A stretch of 64,000 bases of DNA, from NCBI GenBank assembly GCA_032716605.1, contig CM064552.1:9900671-9964670 (forward strand), given 5' to 3'. Both the position numbers and the translations under genes were made by a program. The number at the start of each line of letters is the position of its first letter. The stretch's first letter is position 1. Under the pieces are notes generated by a model. That model was not told the DNA's origin and did not search any database. It worked only from the letters and a program-made list of their open reading frames with translations. The stretch is from Paralithodes platypus. Taxonomy: Eukaryota; Arthropoda; Malacostraca; Decapoda; Lithodidae. This document shows positions 44,423 through 55,450 of this stretch, one piece after another.

Positions 44423-45042
44423 CAGTGTTATTCAACCTTTTATAATTTCATGCACCCTTCCGGAAGCCTTTCAGAAACTCATGTAACCTTTGATCGTTTA
44501 CGTCATACGCGTACGGCGGTATACGAGTATCTAATTTGTATTAGACGTGTCACTGGCGCGTCAAACACCACCACAACGGTGTCACATCTCCGACATGCCT
44601 CTAGTCTAAAATTCGTTGTGAAAGGTATACCAAAATCATTATACTTTTCCCCACACTTTCAGCTGTATCTGCATATTTGGATGGGAGGGTTCTTTATATT
44701 TGGATGGGAGGGTTCTTTATATTTGGATGGGAGGGTTCTTTATATTTGGATGGGAGGGTTCTTTATATTTGGATGGGAGGGTTCTTTATATTTTGCTAGT
44801 TTTATACTGAACGTAATATACTATTATACTGCATAGGTTTATAATACTTTAACTGCAATACATCAATTCTTCCATTGCTAGTACACTTACAGTTTTCTTC
44901 CTAAAACATCTTTGCTTACTGTGCACTCCTATGTACACTGGTCATGCCATGTACCCCTTCATGCACCCCATTGTTTCCATGTACCCCTTGAAAAAACTCA
45001 TGCCCCCTGGGGTGCACCATGTACACAGGTTGCTAATCACTG
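44423..45042. mobile_element. Non-autonomous hAT-type element with 8-bp TSD
   Basis: The ends CAGTGTTATTCAACC and GGTTGCTAATCACTG are inverted and of the CAGTG-type common in hAT. The flanks CCCTAGGG (44415-44422) and CCCTAAGG (45043-45050) form an 8-bp target duplication with one mismatch. Sub-terminal TCATGCACCC matches GGGTGCACCATG. The open frame at 44243-44836 crosses the left boundary and includes the 23-bp array, so it is not a transposase. Confidence 0.88.
44673..44787. repeat. 23-bp minisatellite in the hAT element, 5 copies
   Basis: Unit ATATTTGGATGGGAGGGTTC plus TTT, five identical copies, followed by a partial. Confidence 0.95.
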
Positions 45043-45975
45043 CCCTAAGGTCTTGTTTTAAACGTGACTGATCAAGATTATGGACACTGTAAATAGTGAA
45101 CGCCTAATTATTAAAACAACAACATACACATATTAAGTATTTTTAATCGTTTAATTTACGTACACAGGAAATTAGCACAGTAAATGATGAAACACTTTTT
45201 TGTATGTGTATAATTTTTGGTGCAATTAAATGTTCTATATTTACAGTGTACTCATTCATTCAAAATGCTGTCACTGACATCATATTTCACCTCTCATTAT
45301 TCATTAGTTACCCAAGAAATTAAAAGGTGCATCATTAATCAGTGACTAGTCGAAGGCAACACTCCACTAATAATGTTAAAGACCGGAATCCATATAACTT
45401 TTTCTAATGACCATAATAATTAACAAACATACGAGTTATCGATTGAAAAGTTGGCATATTTTTTAATATTCTGCAGAGCTTGGGTTTTTATTATGTTGCA
45501 TAGTTTGCTGGGGAAAAATATCTAACAGTGATAAAAAAAAACTAAAAAACTAAACGGTATGTGACAAGGTGCTGCTGAATTAGCCGAAAGAGTTGTGAAT
45601 TGATGCTATGTTCTTTAAACTAGTAAAGGAGACAGTAATTTATCAAATATCGTACATAAAATGCAAAGAGGAAGAAGCAACAATGCACGTAGCTCTTGAC
45701 TTACCCGAAGAAGCAGTTGTGGGTTGCCGAGGTTTTAGATGATAGTGTGCCTTCACATTCTACACTCACTGAAGAATCCCTGTCGAAAAAATCAAAACAA
45801 GGATTGTTAATATATATTAGTTACATTGACTAAGGATACACAAATGTGTTCATGTCTAAATGGATTGGAATTGTATTATTAGATCACCAAAACTAACAAT
45901 TACATGCATTAAATCACCAAAACTAACAATTAAATGCATTTATCAAATTTCACCTTCGTACGAATTTGACATTTC
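45043..45975. other. Unclassified AT-rich spacer
   Basis: About 930 bp with no gene, tRNA-like box or tandem array, except a short duplication (ATCACCAAAACTAACAATTA at 45880 and 45913). Confidence 0.5.
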
Positions 45976-45977
45976 AA

Positions 45978-46190
45978 TTAACCCCTTCTGTACCGGTGAT
46001 GTATTATGTATTTTATTTCAGCTACATTTAGACGATTTTATGTATCTTAGGAAGGATATATGGTAGCTAAAAGGATTAATTGAGATAGTCTGTAATTTTT
46101 AATTGGTAGACATCCTTCCAAAGCTGAATAAAATCGTCGAATAGTAGCCAAAATCATGTGACAAAAATATAGTCGGTAAAGAAGGGGTTA
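45978..46190 (+). mobile_element. Family C MITE, complete
   Basis: TTAACCCCTTCTGTACCGG ... GTCGGTAAAGAAGGGGTTAA, 213 bp. The clearest C copy: CAGCTACATTTAGACGATTT on one side pairs roughly with AAATCGTCGAATAGTAGCC on the other. Confidence 0.9.
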
Positions 46191-46292
46191 ACATGAACAA
46201 ATTCTGATAAAAGCACCTCATGTAATATATAATATACTTGACTTTTCCATAATTGGAAGGTCAAGAAGGAAATTATACACATTTCGACTTAA

Positions 46293-46663
46293 TTAAGGGA
46301 GGTGGTTCACTTTTTGGGCGATTTTTGCATGTATTCATTATTTTTCTAGTTTCCTCCCTAGACTTCTATCAAATTAAAAAAAAAAAACACATCCATTAGA
46401 TCCCCCTTCTAGCTAAATTTTTACATTTTTCGGTAGAAATTTCCCGGCCGAAGGCCGGTTCTTCCAACATTACAGGCTCACTATCGTTCGCCAGGGAAAA
46501 ATCTACACCTAAATAGCACGAAAGGTCGAAATATTGACGAAGAAATGGGGCGAAAGGTCTTAAAATCGACTAACTAATGGGGCAAACATCTTAACATCTG
46601 AAAACTAATGGGGCTATACATGAGGGAGAAAGTGGTCCAGAAAACCGGCCCATCCCCCCTTAA
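46293..46663 (-). mobile_element. Family A TTAA MITE, complete
   Basis: TTAA-bounded, longer subtype. CCCGGCCGAAGGCCGG hairpin intact. Confidence 0.92.
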
Positions 46664-46946
46664 AATTAGGAAATCTTGATGAATCATTATATTTCTTGGT
46701 ACAATTTTCTGTATTACATTTTGATCACCCCGATTAATGTCACCTGTGTGCGCTTCACGTTTAAGACTTTAAACCACAACGAAATATTTATCGACCTTGG
46801 TTGTGATCGATATGCTTAAACCTAGTGTCCACTGAATAGAAAATCGCAACTGCATCGGTAGTCTCATTTGATCAACTTCAAGAGAATATTTTAATCTTAC
46901 ACTACAATTAACAATATTTATTGTGTGTACTGTATATATATATATG

Positions 46947-47006
<60 letters not shown>

Positions 47007-47338
47007 TGATGTATTGATAAAATAAATAATATATTCGTAAACAGTTTGTTATAGTTTCTGGTGTACAGTACAGTAAAATACAGGTCTATAATATGGTATA
47101 ATTTACATTACATTAAAATATTATCTATTTATCAAAATAATTCATACCACGGAAGAGGAATATCTTGCCTCACTTATTCATATGTAACGCACCTTTCCGT
47201 CATATTGATAGATCCGCAAACTTTGCTTTTAGTCTGACGAATATTTGAGAGACCTCGCTCACACTTCCTTCGTCGACAGGAGAGATTGAGAGGCTTTTAC
47301 CTTTTCTTCCAAGTTCTAGTCTTGAAGCGAAGGACGTG
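46664..47338. other. Spacer with (TA)n
   Basis: (TA)n lies at 46948-47001. The flanks are unclassified AT-rich DNA. Confidence 0.6.
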
Positions 47339-47414
47339 TAGGATAGATAGATAGATAGATAGAGATATAATAGAATAGATAGATGGACCGGCAAAGAGTG
47401 AAGGACATGTAGGG

Positions 47415-47471
<57 letters not shown>

Positions 47472-47475
47472 GGAT
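47339..47475. repeat. Duplicated GATA microsatellite block
   Basis: GGACGTGTAGGATAGATAGA at 47331 and GGACATGTAGGGTAGATAGA at 47403: a unit of about 70 bp (AAGGACRTGTAGG...GATA) is present twice. Confidence 0.85.
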
Positions 47476-47636
47476 AGATAGATAGACAGATGGACAGGCA
47501 GAGAGTTACAGACAAACATACAACTACAAGCCTAAAACTGGTGCTGACAGACATATTGAGACTGACAAACAGGCAAGCAATATATAAATTAATACATCAA
47601 TACATCAATAAAGAAATAAATATTAATATATATACC

Positions 47637-47638
<2 letters not shown>

Positions 47639-47721
<83 letters not shown>

Positions 47722-47722
47722 G
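47639..47722. repeat. (TA)n then (GA)n
   Basis: Compound microsatellite. Confidence 0.95.
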
Positions 47723-47777
47723 AAAATAAACAGTATGAGAGCAGCAATAGCAGAGTATGGGAGGGAATGTGAATTAC

Positions 47778-48150
47778 TTAAGGGGGTAGTGCTTGTTTTT
47801 TGGTCTATGTATTTCTTTATTAGATTTATTTTTGAGTGTCCTCGCTAGACCTCCATCAAGCTTTAGAAAACACCCCCTAGACCCCCTCTCAAGATAAATG
47901 TGTACATTTTTCGGTAGAAAAATGTCTCGGCCGAAGGCCGCTTCCTTCTAGAATTACAGGCTTGCTATCGCTCGCTACGAAAAAATCGACACCTAAATCG
48001 CACAGGTCTTAATATTGACAAAGAAATGGGGTGAAAGGTCTCACAATCGCCAAATCAATGGAGTGAACGTATTAAAATCTCAAAAACTAATATGCTAAAT
48101 ATGAGGGAGAAGGGGATCCATAAAAAGCGAGTACCGTACCTCCCCCTTAA
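47778..48150 (-). mobile_element. Family A TTAA MITE, complete
   Basis: TTAAGGGGGTAGTGC ... ACCTCCCCCTTAA, longer subtype. Confidence 0.92.
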
Positions 48151-48215
48151 CTGAAGTGGAAGGCGTAGTGAGAGGGAGGGAGGGAGGAGTTTTAGAAAAT
48201 AATAGTGGTGGAGTT

Positions 48216-48985
48216 TTAAGGGGGTACTACTCGCTTTTTTATGGACCTCCTTCTCCCTCGTGTTTAGCATACTAGTTTTGAGATTTTAAGACGTTCCTTC
48301 CATTAGTTTGGCGATTTTAATACCTTTCGCTCCATTTCGTTGTCAATTTCAAAACCTTTCGTGCCATTTAGGTGTTGATTTTTTCCTGGCGAGCGATAGC
48401 GAGCCTGTAATTCTAAGAGGAAGCGGCCTTTGGCCGAGACATTTTTCTACCGAAAAATGTACACATTTATCTTGAAAGGGGGTCAAGGAGGTGTTTTTCT
48501 AAGCTTGATGGAGGTCTAGCGAGGAAACTACAAAATAAATGAATACATGAATTAATAAATGAATACATGAATGAATAAATGAATACATGAATGAATAAAT
48601 GAATACATGAATGAATAAATGAATACATGAATTAATAAATGAATACATGAATTAATAAATGAATACATGAATTAATAAATGAATACATGAATTAATAAAT
48701 GAATACATGAATTAATAAATTAATACATGAATAAATAAATTAATACATGAATAAATAAAAGAATACATGAATTAATAAATGAATACATGAATTAATAAAT
48801 GAATACATAAATTAATAAATGAATACATGAATTAATAAATGAATACATGAATAAATAAATTAATACATGAATAAATAAAAGAATACATGAATTAATAAAT
48901 GAATACATGAATTAATAAATGAATACATGAATTAATAAATTAATACATGAATTAATAGACCCCCCAAAAACCAGCCACTATGCCC
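48216..48985 (+). mobile_element. Family A with an internal 20-bp array
   Basis: It starts at TTAA 48216 and is normal through GGAGGTCTAGCGAGGAAACT. The AT-rich sub-terminal region is then expanded into a tandem array (48530-48957). The end (GACCCCCCAAAAACCAGCCA then CTATGCC) is decayed and has no TTAA. Confidence 0.85.
48530..48957. repeat. 20-bp array inside family A, about 21 copies
   Basis: Unit GAATACATGAATTAATAAAT with variants ATGAATAAAT and ATAAATAAAA. A block with both variants occurs twice, so the array grew partly by multi-unit duplication. Confidence 0.95.
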
Positions 48986-49045
48986 CGTGCCCGTCTGTCT
49001 GCCCCCATGGAGGTAAACTATAAGAGCCATGGTCTGGCCGCTCTA

Positions 49046-49640
49046 CTACAGTCTGTTCATGCTAGGTTGGGCAGAAATCCTAACCTCTAACCCCCGTAAC
49101 TCGAAAAGGGCTAGAACAAATGAGCTGTCAATTTATACACCTATTCCCTAGGCCAAGTCTTCTTATTTGGTAGAAATATTAAGGGGGGGTGACCTGCTTT
49201 TTGTTATTTCTGTCCTTTCCTCTCTTTCTCTGGCTTGTATCCATTCGGTCCCATTCAGCCAACTATTTTAAGACGTTTATCCCCATCTAGGTGTCGATTT
49301 CTTCCTGGCGAGCGATAGCGAGCCAGCATTATATGAAGAAATCCGGCTTCGCCGGAGACATTTTTCTATCGAAAAATGTCCAAATTTAGCCTGCTGTCAA
49401 ACAAAAATACAAAATATCCTGGGTCGCTACCGCTCACCAGTAAAATCTTTACACCTGGATGGGGATAATCGTCTTAAAACAGTAGGCTGAATGGGGCCGA
49501 ATGGATACAAGCCAGAGAAAGATAGAAAAGAACAGAACAAAAACAGGTGACCCCCCTTAACTCGATTACTCTAGTCCTTTATTGAGTTGTGAGAGGTTTG
49601 GGGTGACGATTTCTGCCCAACCTAGAATGAACGGATTAGA
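49046..49640. mobile_element. Family E copy with family B inside
   Basis: CTACAGTCTGTTCATGCTAG opens it. GGTAGAAATATTAA is cut by B, then CTCGATTACTCTAGTCC and TTCTGCCCAACCTAG follow. The far end merges into the 18-bp array. Confidence 0.8.
49179..49560 (+). mobile_element. Family B, young subtype, nested in E
   Basis: TTAA at both ends. Close to 43158 and 23267. The related E copies read ATATTAG at this site, so this host carried TTAA. Confidence 0.92.
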
Positions 49641-50504
49641 ATGAACGGATGCATTAGAATGAACGGATTAGAATGAACGGATGCATTAGAATGAACGGAT
49701 GCATTAGAATGAACGGATGCATTAGAATGAACTGATGCATTAGAATGAACGGATGCATTAGAATGAACTGATGCATTAGAATGAACGGATGCATTAGAAT
49801 GAACGGATTAGCATGAACGGATGCATTAGAATGAACGGATTAGAATAAACGGATGCATTAGAATGAACGGATGCATTAGAATGAACGGATTAGCATGAAC
49901 TGATGCATTAGAATGAACGGATTAGAATGAACGGATGCATTAGAATGAACGGATGCATTAGAATGAACGGATGCATTAGAATGAACGGATTAGAATGAAC
50001 GGATGCATTAGAATGAACGGATTAGAATGAACGGATGCATTAGAATGAACGCATTAGAATGAACGGTTGCATTAGAATGAACGGATTAGAATGAACGAAT
50101 GCATTAGAATGAACGGATTAGAATGAACGGATGCATTAGAATGAACGGATTAGAATGAACGGATGCATTAGAATGAACGGATTAGAATGAACTGATGCAT
50201 TAGAATGAACGGATTAGAATGAACGGATGCATTAGAATGAACGGATGCATTAGAATGAACGGATGCATTAGAATGAACGGATGCATTAGAATGAACGGAT
50301 GCATTAGAATGAACGCATTAGAATGAACGGATGCATTAGAATGAACGGATTAGAATGAACGAATGCATTAGAATGAACGGATTAGAATGAACGGATGCAT
50401 TAGAATGAACGGATTAGAATGAACGGATGCATTAGAATGAACGGATGCATTAGAATGAACGGATGCATTAGAATGAACTGATGCATTAGAATGAACGGAT
50501 GCAA
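49624..50504. repeat. 18/14-bp array from the family E end
   Basis: GAATGAACGGATGCATTA (18 bp) alternates irregularly with GAATGAACGGATTA (14 bp). The expected E terminus, the complement of its left end, is GCATGAACAGACTG, close to the unit. A block with rarer variants (GAACGCATTAG, GAACGAATGC) appears near 50046 and near 50310, so a multi-unit duplication of about 265 bp is likely. Confidence 0.93.
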
Positions 50505-50511
50505 TGACCGT

Positions 50512-50727
50512 CTATACCCTGATTCTTTTCAAATGACGGTAAATTGCAAAGTTCCCATCAAGATCTCTCCGTTATTTCGAAGGTTTTGTAGTGAAATATG
50601 GTGCTAATTATATAAACTTGGTCTTAATATAATGGAGAGACGTAGTGGGTTTCATATTTGTCAAGTATCGAGGAATTAGCTGCTAAGGGATTCAATTTAC
50701 CGTCAGCTGAAAAGAAACAGAGTATAG
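50512..50727. mobile_element. Family F palindromic MITE, copy 2
   Basis: CTATACCCTGATTCTTTTCA with AATGACGGTAAATTG on the left, CAATTTACCGTCAGCTGAAA with AGAAACAGAGTATAG on the right. It has no array at its end and directly abuts family H. Confidence 0.88.
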
Positions 50728-51196
50728 TACAGTCGAGGTTAAGGGGAGGTTCTTAGTTTGGTCCCTAGCTATCCTTCAAGCTTAAGATTACACCCCCTTG
50801 AGCCCCTTTCAAGATAAATATGTACATTTTCGGTTCCTCTTAAATTACAGGCTCGCTATCGCTCGCCAGGATAAAATCGACACCTAAATGGCACGAAAGG
50901 TCTTAAAATTGACAGAAATGGGTTGAAAGTTCTTAAAATCGTCAAAATAATGGGGCAAACGTCTTAAAATTAGAAAAACAATGGGGCTAAACATGAGGGA
51001 GAAAGGAGTCCAGAAAAAGTTCCCTCAAGTGGATATCTCCCCTTAATAAGTGTTGTCAGATATTTCACAAAGTTTCGGACACTGACTAATACTCTGAGGG
51101 ATAAGCACTTTTTCCAGTAACTATAAAGATACCGATAACACTTGTTGAGCGAAAACCACTGGAATCTATGACAACACTTAATACCTCCAATTGTAC
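50727..51196. mobile_element. Family H MITE with family A in its TTAA
   Basis: GTACAGTCGAGGTTAA, the A element, then TTAATAAGTGTTGTCAGATA to CCTCCAATTGTAC. The unfilled relative is 2887-3050. Confidence 0.88.
50739..51046 (-). mobile_element. Family A nested in H, hairpin deleted
   Basis: TTAA at both ends. About 27 bp covering both hairpins is gone (TGTACATTTTCGGTTCCTCT), giving a 308-bp copy. Confidence 0.92.
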
Positions 51197-51215
51197 ATTG
51201 ACCTTCTATAGTCTA

Positions 51216-51411
51216 TTCGCTATAAGTAGGCGATAAATCATGACCTCTATCCTCTGTAACTCACAAAGGGCTAGAGCAAATTGGCTGTAAATTTCCACAT
51301 CTATTCCTTGGCTGACTCTTCCCAAATGGTAGAAATATTAGCCCGATTACTCTAGTCGTTTTTGAGTTACAGAGGTTAGAGGTCCTGATTGTTTGCCTAC
51401 TTACAGCGAGT
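51216..51411. mobile_element. Family E MITE, right end truncated
   Basis: CTATAGTCTATTCGCTATAA ... TGCCTACTTACAGCGAG, then SINE family J begins. Confidence 0.82.
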
Positions 51412-51567
51412 AACACCCCGTTCTTAGCATTAATCATCCATAACAAACCCCAATGTACTTGAATAAACTAATGAAAGCATAATAATGGTCCTCCCGGGAT
51501 TCGAACTCGGGACACCACACCCCAGAACACAAGCACCTAAACCATTACACCACCACCACCAACACCC
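51411..51567 (-). mobile_element. tRNA-derived SINE family J with head
   Basis: On minus the head 51484-51560 has A box TGGTGTAATGG and a B box with one change (AGTTCGAATCC), flanked by GTCCCG/CGGGAGGACC. The body ends at TAACACCCCGTTCTTAGC. Headless relatives are at 28697 and 52796. Confidence 0.75.
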
Positions 51568-51685
51568 CAGACGTCACTAACTTTGTATACCCATAACTGC
51601 GCTTTATAACCTTCAGCTGGGGGAGTAAATATTAGGAGTAAATATTTAGGAGCCCACCAAACCCAGACAGCCGTTCTCACACTGT

Positions 51686-52056
51686 ATAAGGGGAGATGGG
51701 TCGTTTTTCTGGGCCCCCTTCTTCCTCACGTTTAGCCCCATTAGTTCTTCGATTTTAAGACATTCGGCCCATAAGTTTGGCGATTTTAAGACCTTTCGCC
51801 CAATTTCTTTGTCAATATTAAGACTTTTCGTGTCATTTAGGTGTCCATTTTTTTCCTGGCGAGCGAAAGCGAGCCTGTAGTTTAAGAGGAACCGGCCTTC
51901 GGCTGGGAATTTTTTCTAACGAAAAATGTACACATATATCTTGAAGGAGGGTATGGGGGGGGGGGATAAAGCTTAATGGAGGTCTAGGGAGGAAACTAAA
52001 AAAATTGTAAAAAGATATACAGTACATGAGGAAATACATACGCCCATCCCCTTTAA
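51686..52056 (+). mobile_element. Family A MITE
   Basis: The left end is ATAAGGGGAGATGGG (TTAA mutated). The right CATCCCCTTTAA is shared with the next family C. Confidence 0.88.
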
Positions 52057-52299
52057 CCCTTTCCGTACCGGTAACGTCCTTTGTATTGGATTTAAGCTAT
52101 ATTCAGACGATTTGATGAAGCTTAGGAAGGATAGCTAGCAGGATTAATTGAGATGCCCTTCCTAAGCTTAGCAATTATAAATGGTAGCTAAACGGATTAA
52201 TTGAGAACGTCCGAATTGGTCGACGTCCTTCCCAAGCTGAATAAAGTCGTCTAATAGTTACCAGAATATATTATAAAAGGACGTTACTGAATGGGTTAA
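52053..52299 (+). mobile_element. Family C MITE, complete
   Basis: TTAACCCTTTCCGTACCGG ... CGTTACTGAATGGGTTAA. The middle contains an extra partial inverted piece (GCCCTTCCTAAGCTTAGC), making it about 30 bp longer than usual. Confidence 0.85.
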
Positions 52300-52340
52300 G
52301 GAGGGGCACAGGGGGAGGAGGGTACACAATGGGTCTATCC

Positions 52341-52556
52341 TTAAGGGGGACAGTGGCTGTTATTTTGGTCTATTAATTAATGTATTAATACAAAATAATT
52401 AGTTTCCTCGCTAGACCTCCATCAACACTTAGTAAATCACCCCCCTAGACCCCATTTCAAGATACATTTGTCCGTATTTCGGTAGAAAAATCTCCATATA
52501 GACCCCACTTCAAGATACATTTGTACATATTTCGGTAGAAAAATGTCCATAAGGCT
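52341..52556 (-). mobile_element. Family A left part with tandem duplication
   Basis: TTAAGGGGGACAGTGGCTG ... CTCGCTAGACCTCCATCAA. A 55-bp segment (TAGACCCC..TTCAAGATACATTTG..ATTTCGGTAGAAAAAT) is present twice, then the element stops at CATAAGGCTACG. Confidence 0.8.
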
Positions 52557-52795
52557 ACGTAAACTACATACCCAACCTAGCCAAAACTGGTCTGCTACCG
52601 TTGAGCCACATGACCCAGGAGCCCTAACCAACCAGCCACCGACCGACCGACCGACTTCCCTCATGTGATATTCAGATCCCTCGTTCCCTACCTTGGAATA
52701 AGAGCCGAGTATAAGACTTACAACACAATCTTCTATAGGTGGATTTAAAGCCAATTTAATTACAGTACCCGCAAAACAAAAGCTTGATAGAAGTA
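52557..52795. other. Unclassified spacer
   Basis: Contains a short (ACCG)n-like patch near 52638. No gene. Confidence 0.4.
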
Positions 52796-52870
52796 ACACC
52801 CCGTTCTTAACATTAATCCTCAATAACAAACCCCAATGTACTTTAATAAACTAATAGTAATAGTAGTTTT
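52796..52870 (-). mobile_element. SINE family J, tail fragment
   Basis: TAACACCCCGTTCTTAACAT and AACAAACCCCAATGTACTTT match 51411. Confidence 0.7.
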
Positions 52871-52889
52871 TAATTAATTCTCTCAGTAT

Positions 52890-53082
52890 ACGATAACGCT
52901 CTCTATATTTATGAACTGGCTATCATTAATCGATTTTTTCAGTTTTGGAAGGGATTGTTGGAGTCAGAGGGTTACTGGAGATAGACATTACCCAATTGAT
53001 TCCCAGAGGACCTTAGGAAGCCGAGTAAAATCGTCTAATGTTAGCGAGAATATAATGGAAGACATAAAACAGAAAGGGTGAA
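52890..53082 (+). mobile_element. Family C, decayed
   Basis: ACTGGCTATCATTAATCGAT and TAAAATCGTCTAATGTTAGC with AACAGAAAGGGTGAATT at the right. Confidence 0.5.
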
Positions 53083-53584
53083 TTCGGAAATAAATACTCC
53101 TCTCTATAATTATGATTGTGAAGGAACATGATGATGGCGGTGGTGGTTGGGTTATAGAGTGATCGGAGCAATTGAGTTATTAAGAGCGTTTTTCTCGAAT
53201 AATGAAGAGCTTTTTCTTGGTAGCTGTCAAACCCGGGCAACTTGACCTAGCTATTCGTGACAAACGCTTAATGTTCATGGCCACCCCTTCTCGGGAATTA
53301 TGGCGTCTGGATGTACATATAATAAAATATGTATTTATTATTTTTGTTTTAACCCACTATAATTGGAGGAACAACACCCGAATATTGTCGAACATGTAGT
53401 CAAAAACAATAAATAGTTTGTAGAATTCTTGCTCATAAACTGTGTAATCAAAAGTTAATAGCTCTCTACCTAGCCAAGCATCACGTGTTTTTAATCGCCA
53501 GTGTCTAGTATTCGTGTTTCATATCGTAGAAAGGCCGAGCTTGTGTCCCTCTCACTAGATATTCCACACAGAATCATCAAGGAT
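53083..53584. other. Unclassified spacer
   Basis: No recognised feature. Confidence 0.4.
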
Positions 53585-53799
53585 TTAACCCCTTCAGCAC
53601 GATGACGTAATTTTCATCATTAATCTGCATCCCATAAGACGATTTTGTTTAACTTATAATCTATCTTAAGGCCTCAAAGCGGTAAATACGATCTGTACAA
53701 ACCCTCAGCATAACATGGGTCTTACTTAATATGCATAAAATCGTCTAATTTTAGCCAGATAGATAAGATCAAGAGGTGTGATCGTGCTGAAGGGGTTAA
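53585..53799. mobile_element. Family C MITE, complete
   Basis: TTAACCCCTTCAGCACGATG ... CGTGCTGAAGGGGTTAA (215 bp). The ends read GCACGATGACG rather than GTACCGGTGACG, a subtype shared partly with 27151. Confidence 0.88.
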
Positions 53800-53814
53800 G
53801 TGATACATTGGTTT

Positions 53815-54027
53815 TGACTGTACATGCATTCAGACATCACCTATTTAGCCAACTTCACAACGCTGGTAAAACAACACAACTGGAAGTATGCAACATGGCG
53901 GCTATAGAAACCCAGATGGGACAATTGTTCCTATAAACGACTAGGAGGTAGAAGATGGCTGGGTGATGCAAGATTCACCCACACATGACTTCTTCACAAA
54001 TCTCGGCTCGCTCACGGCCCGGGATCT
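53815..54027. other. Spacer with a possible family D end
   Basis: TTGACTGTACATGCATTCAG and ACATCACCTATTTAGCCAAC resemble family D ends but no second end is present. Confidence 0.4.
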
Positions 54028-54236
54028 CAAAACATTTACGGCACCTTATCTCACAAAACATTCACGGCACCTTATCTCACAACATATTTACGGCACCTTA
54101 TCTCCCAAAACATTTACGGCACCTTATCTCCCCAAACATTTACGGCACCTTATCTCACAAAACATTTACGGCACCTTATCTCACAAAACATTTACGGCAC
54201 CTTATCTCACAAAACATTTACGGCACCTTATCTTAG
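54028..54236. repeat. 26-bp minisatellite, 8 copies
   Basis: Unit AACATTTACGGCACCTTATC plus TCACAA with small changes. A poly-T and LINE tail cut its right side. Confidence 0.95.
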
Positions 54237-54320
54237 ATTTTTTTTTTTTTTTTTTTTTTTTTGTGGATGAGTGAGGCAAAAGGCAGAGCTGCCTGTGACA
54301 AGTGCCTCCCCCAGAGTTGA
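54237..54320 (-). mobile_element. LINE 3' end with poly-A (minus)
   Basis: T(25) at 54238-54262 followed by GTGGATGAGTGAGGCAAAAG and GCCTGTGACAAGTGCCTCCC. On minus it is a LINE tail plus poly-A, inserted next to or into the 26-bp array. Confidence 0.65.
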
Positions 54321-54718
54321 AAGCAGGTAGGGACGAAAAAACTCAAGCCAGACCGAGTAAACCCAAGTGGGGACGAACAAACTACCGAGCCAGACTCAGC
54401 TGGTGGAGACTTAATACTTTTTGTTTTTTTTGTGACAGAAAGAAGTGTGGTGTGCTTGTATAGTGTAGTGAAGGAGATAGCAGGAGGAGGTGTTTGTGAG
54501 AGCCAGCTGGATCACTCTGTGTAGGTGAGGCACAAACAGAAACAGTAAGGGAAGCCAGATAAATGAAACAGGAGTTCCAGCAACTCGTTATCATATCAGG
54601 GACTTTCTAAACTTGATAAACACGTCTAATGATAGAATAAAATATAGAAACGCGTCATCGAATCCTGAGATAATTAATAACAAGAGTGACCGCTCTGCTA
54701 CAGGTTCTGCCCAGGAAA
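54321..54718. other. Unclassified, possibly more of the truncated LINE
   Basis: No RT motif is readable. GGGACGAAAAAACTCAAGCC and GGGGACGAACAAACTACCGA are a local duplication. Confidence 0.4.
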
Positions 54719-54894
54719 TAAGAAAACAATATAATGACTATCTATAAATCCTCATTAATCAGATCACCTTATCAGAAAACAATATATGATACATGTAATT
54801 TTAAACCCATCTATAATCCTCCCTAATCAGTTCACCTTATAAGAAAACAATATAATGATCCATGTATACCTTTAAACCCATCTATAACTCCTCA

Positions 54895-55450
54895 TTAACC
54901 CCTTCTGTACCGGTGTCGGTTTTTGTGTTATATTTCAGCTACGTTTAGAAGATTTTATGAAGTTTAGGAAGGATATAATAATTTTATGGTAGCTAAAAGG
55001 ATCAATTGAGTTAAGGGGAGATTTCCACTTGAGGGATTTTTTTCTTGACCCCTTTCTCCCTCATGGTTAGCCCCATTTCTTTTGATATTATAAGACGTTC
55101 GCCCCATTAGTTTGGCGATTTTAAGAACTTTCGCCCCATTTCTGTCAATTTTAAAACTTTTCGTGCCATTTAGGTGTCGATTTTTTCCTGGCGAGCGATA
55201 GCGAACCTGTAATTTAAGAGGAACCGGCCTTCGGCCGGGGCATTTTTCTACCGAAAAATGTACACATTTATCTTGAAAGGGGGTCTAGGGGCTGTAATGT
55301 TAAGCTTGATGGAAGTCTAGCGAACTAACTAAAAACCTCCCCTTAATCTGCTGCTTTTTCATGGGTAGAGGTCCTTCTTAAGCTGAATCAAATCGCCTAA
55401 TAGTTGCCAGATTATGATGAAAAGGACGTTGTCGGTACAGAAGGGGTTAA
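54895..55450 (+). mobile_element. Family C in satellite, itself split by family A
   Basis: TTAACCCCTTCTGTACCGG ... GTCGGTACAGAAGGGGTTAA. The satellite continues across as CTCAT-TTAA-TCAG, so C used a TTAA in the satellite unit. Confidence 0.9.
55011..55346 (+). mobile_element. Family A nested in family C
   Basis: TTAAGGGGAGATTTCCACTT ... AACCTCCCCTTAA. The C host without A would read TTGAGTTAATCTGCTGC, as in the palindrome arms at 13429-13891. Confidence 0.93.

Noticed and set aside
44243..44836. 197-codon frame as a hAT transposase
   Set aside because: It crosses the element boundary, contains the 23-bp tandem repeat and shows no transposase motif.
51484..51560. Functional tRNA gene (also 1997-2070, 12060-12126, 33398-33594)
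   Set aside because: Pol III boxes are good, but acceptor stems do not close, and the same heads recur with constant non-tRNA bodies. SINE origin fits better.
54028..54236. CRISPR array (also the 30-bp, 69-bp and 68-bp arrays)
   Set aside because: Units are contiguous head-to-tail repeats with no unique spacers, and the sequence is eukaryotic.
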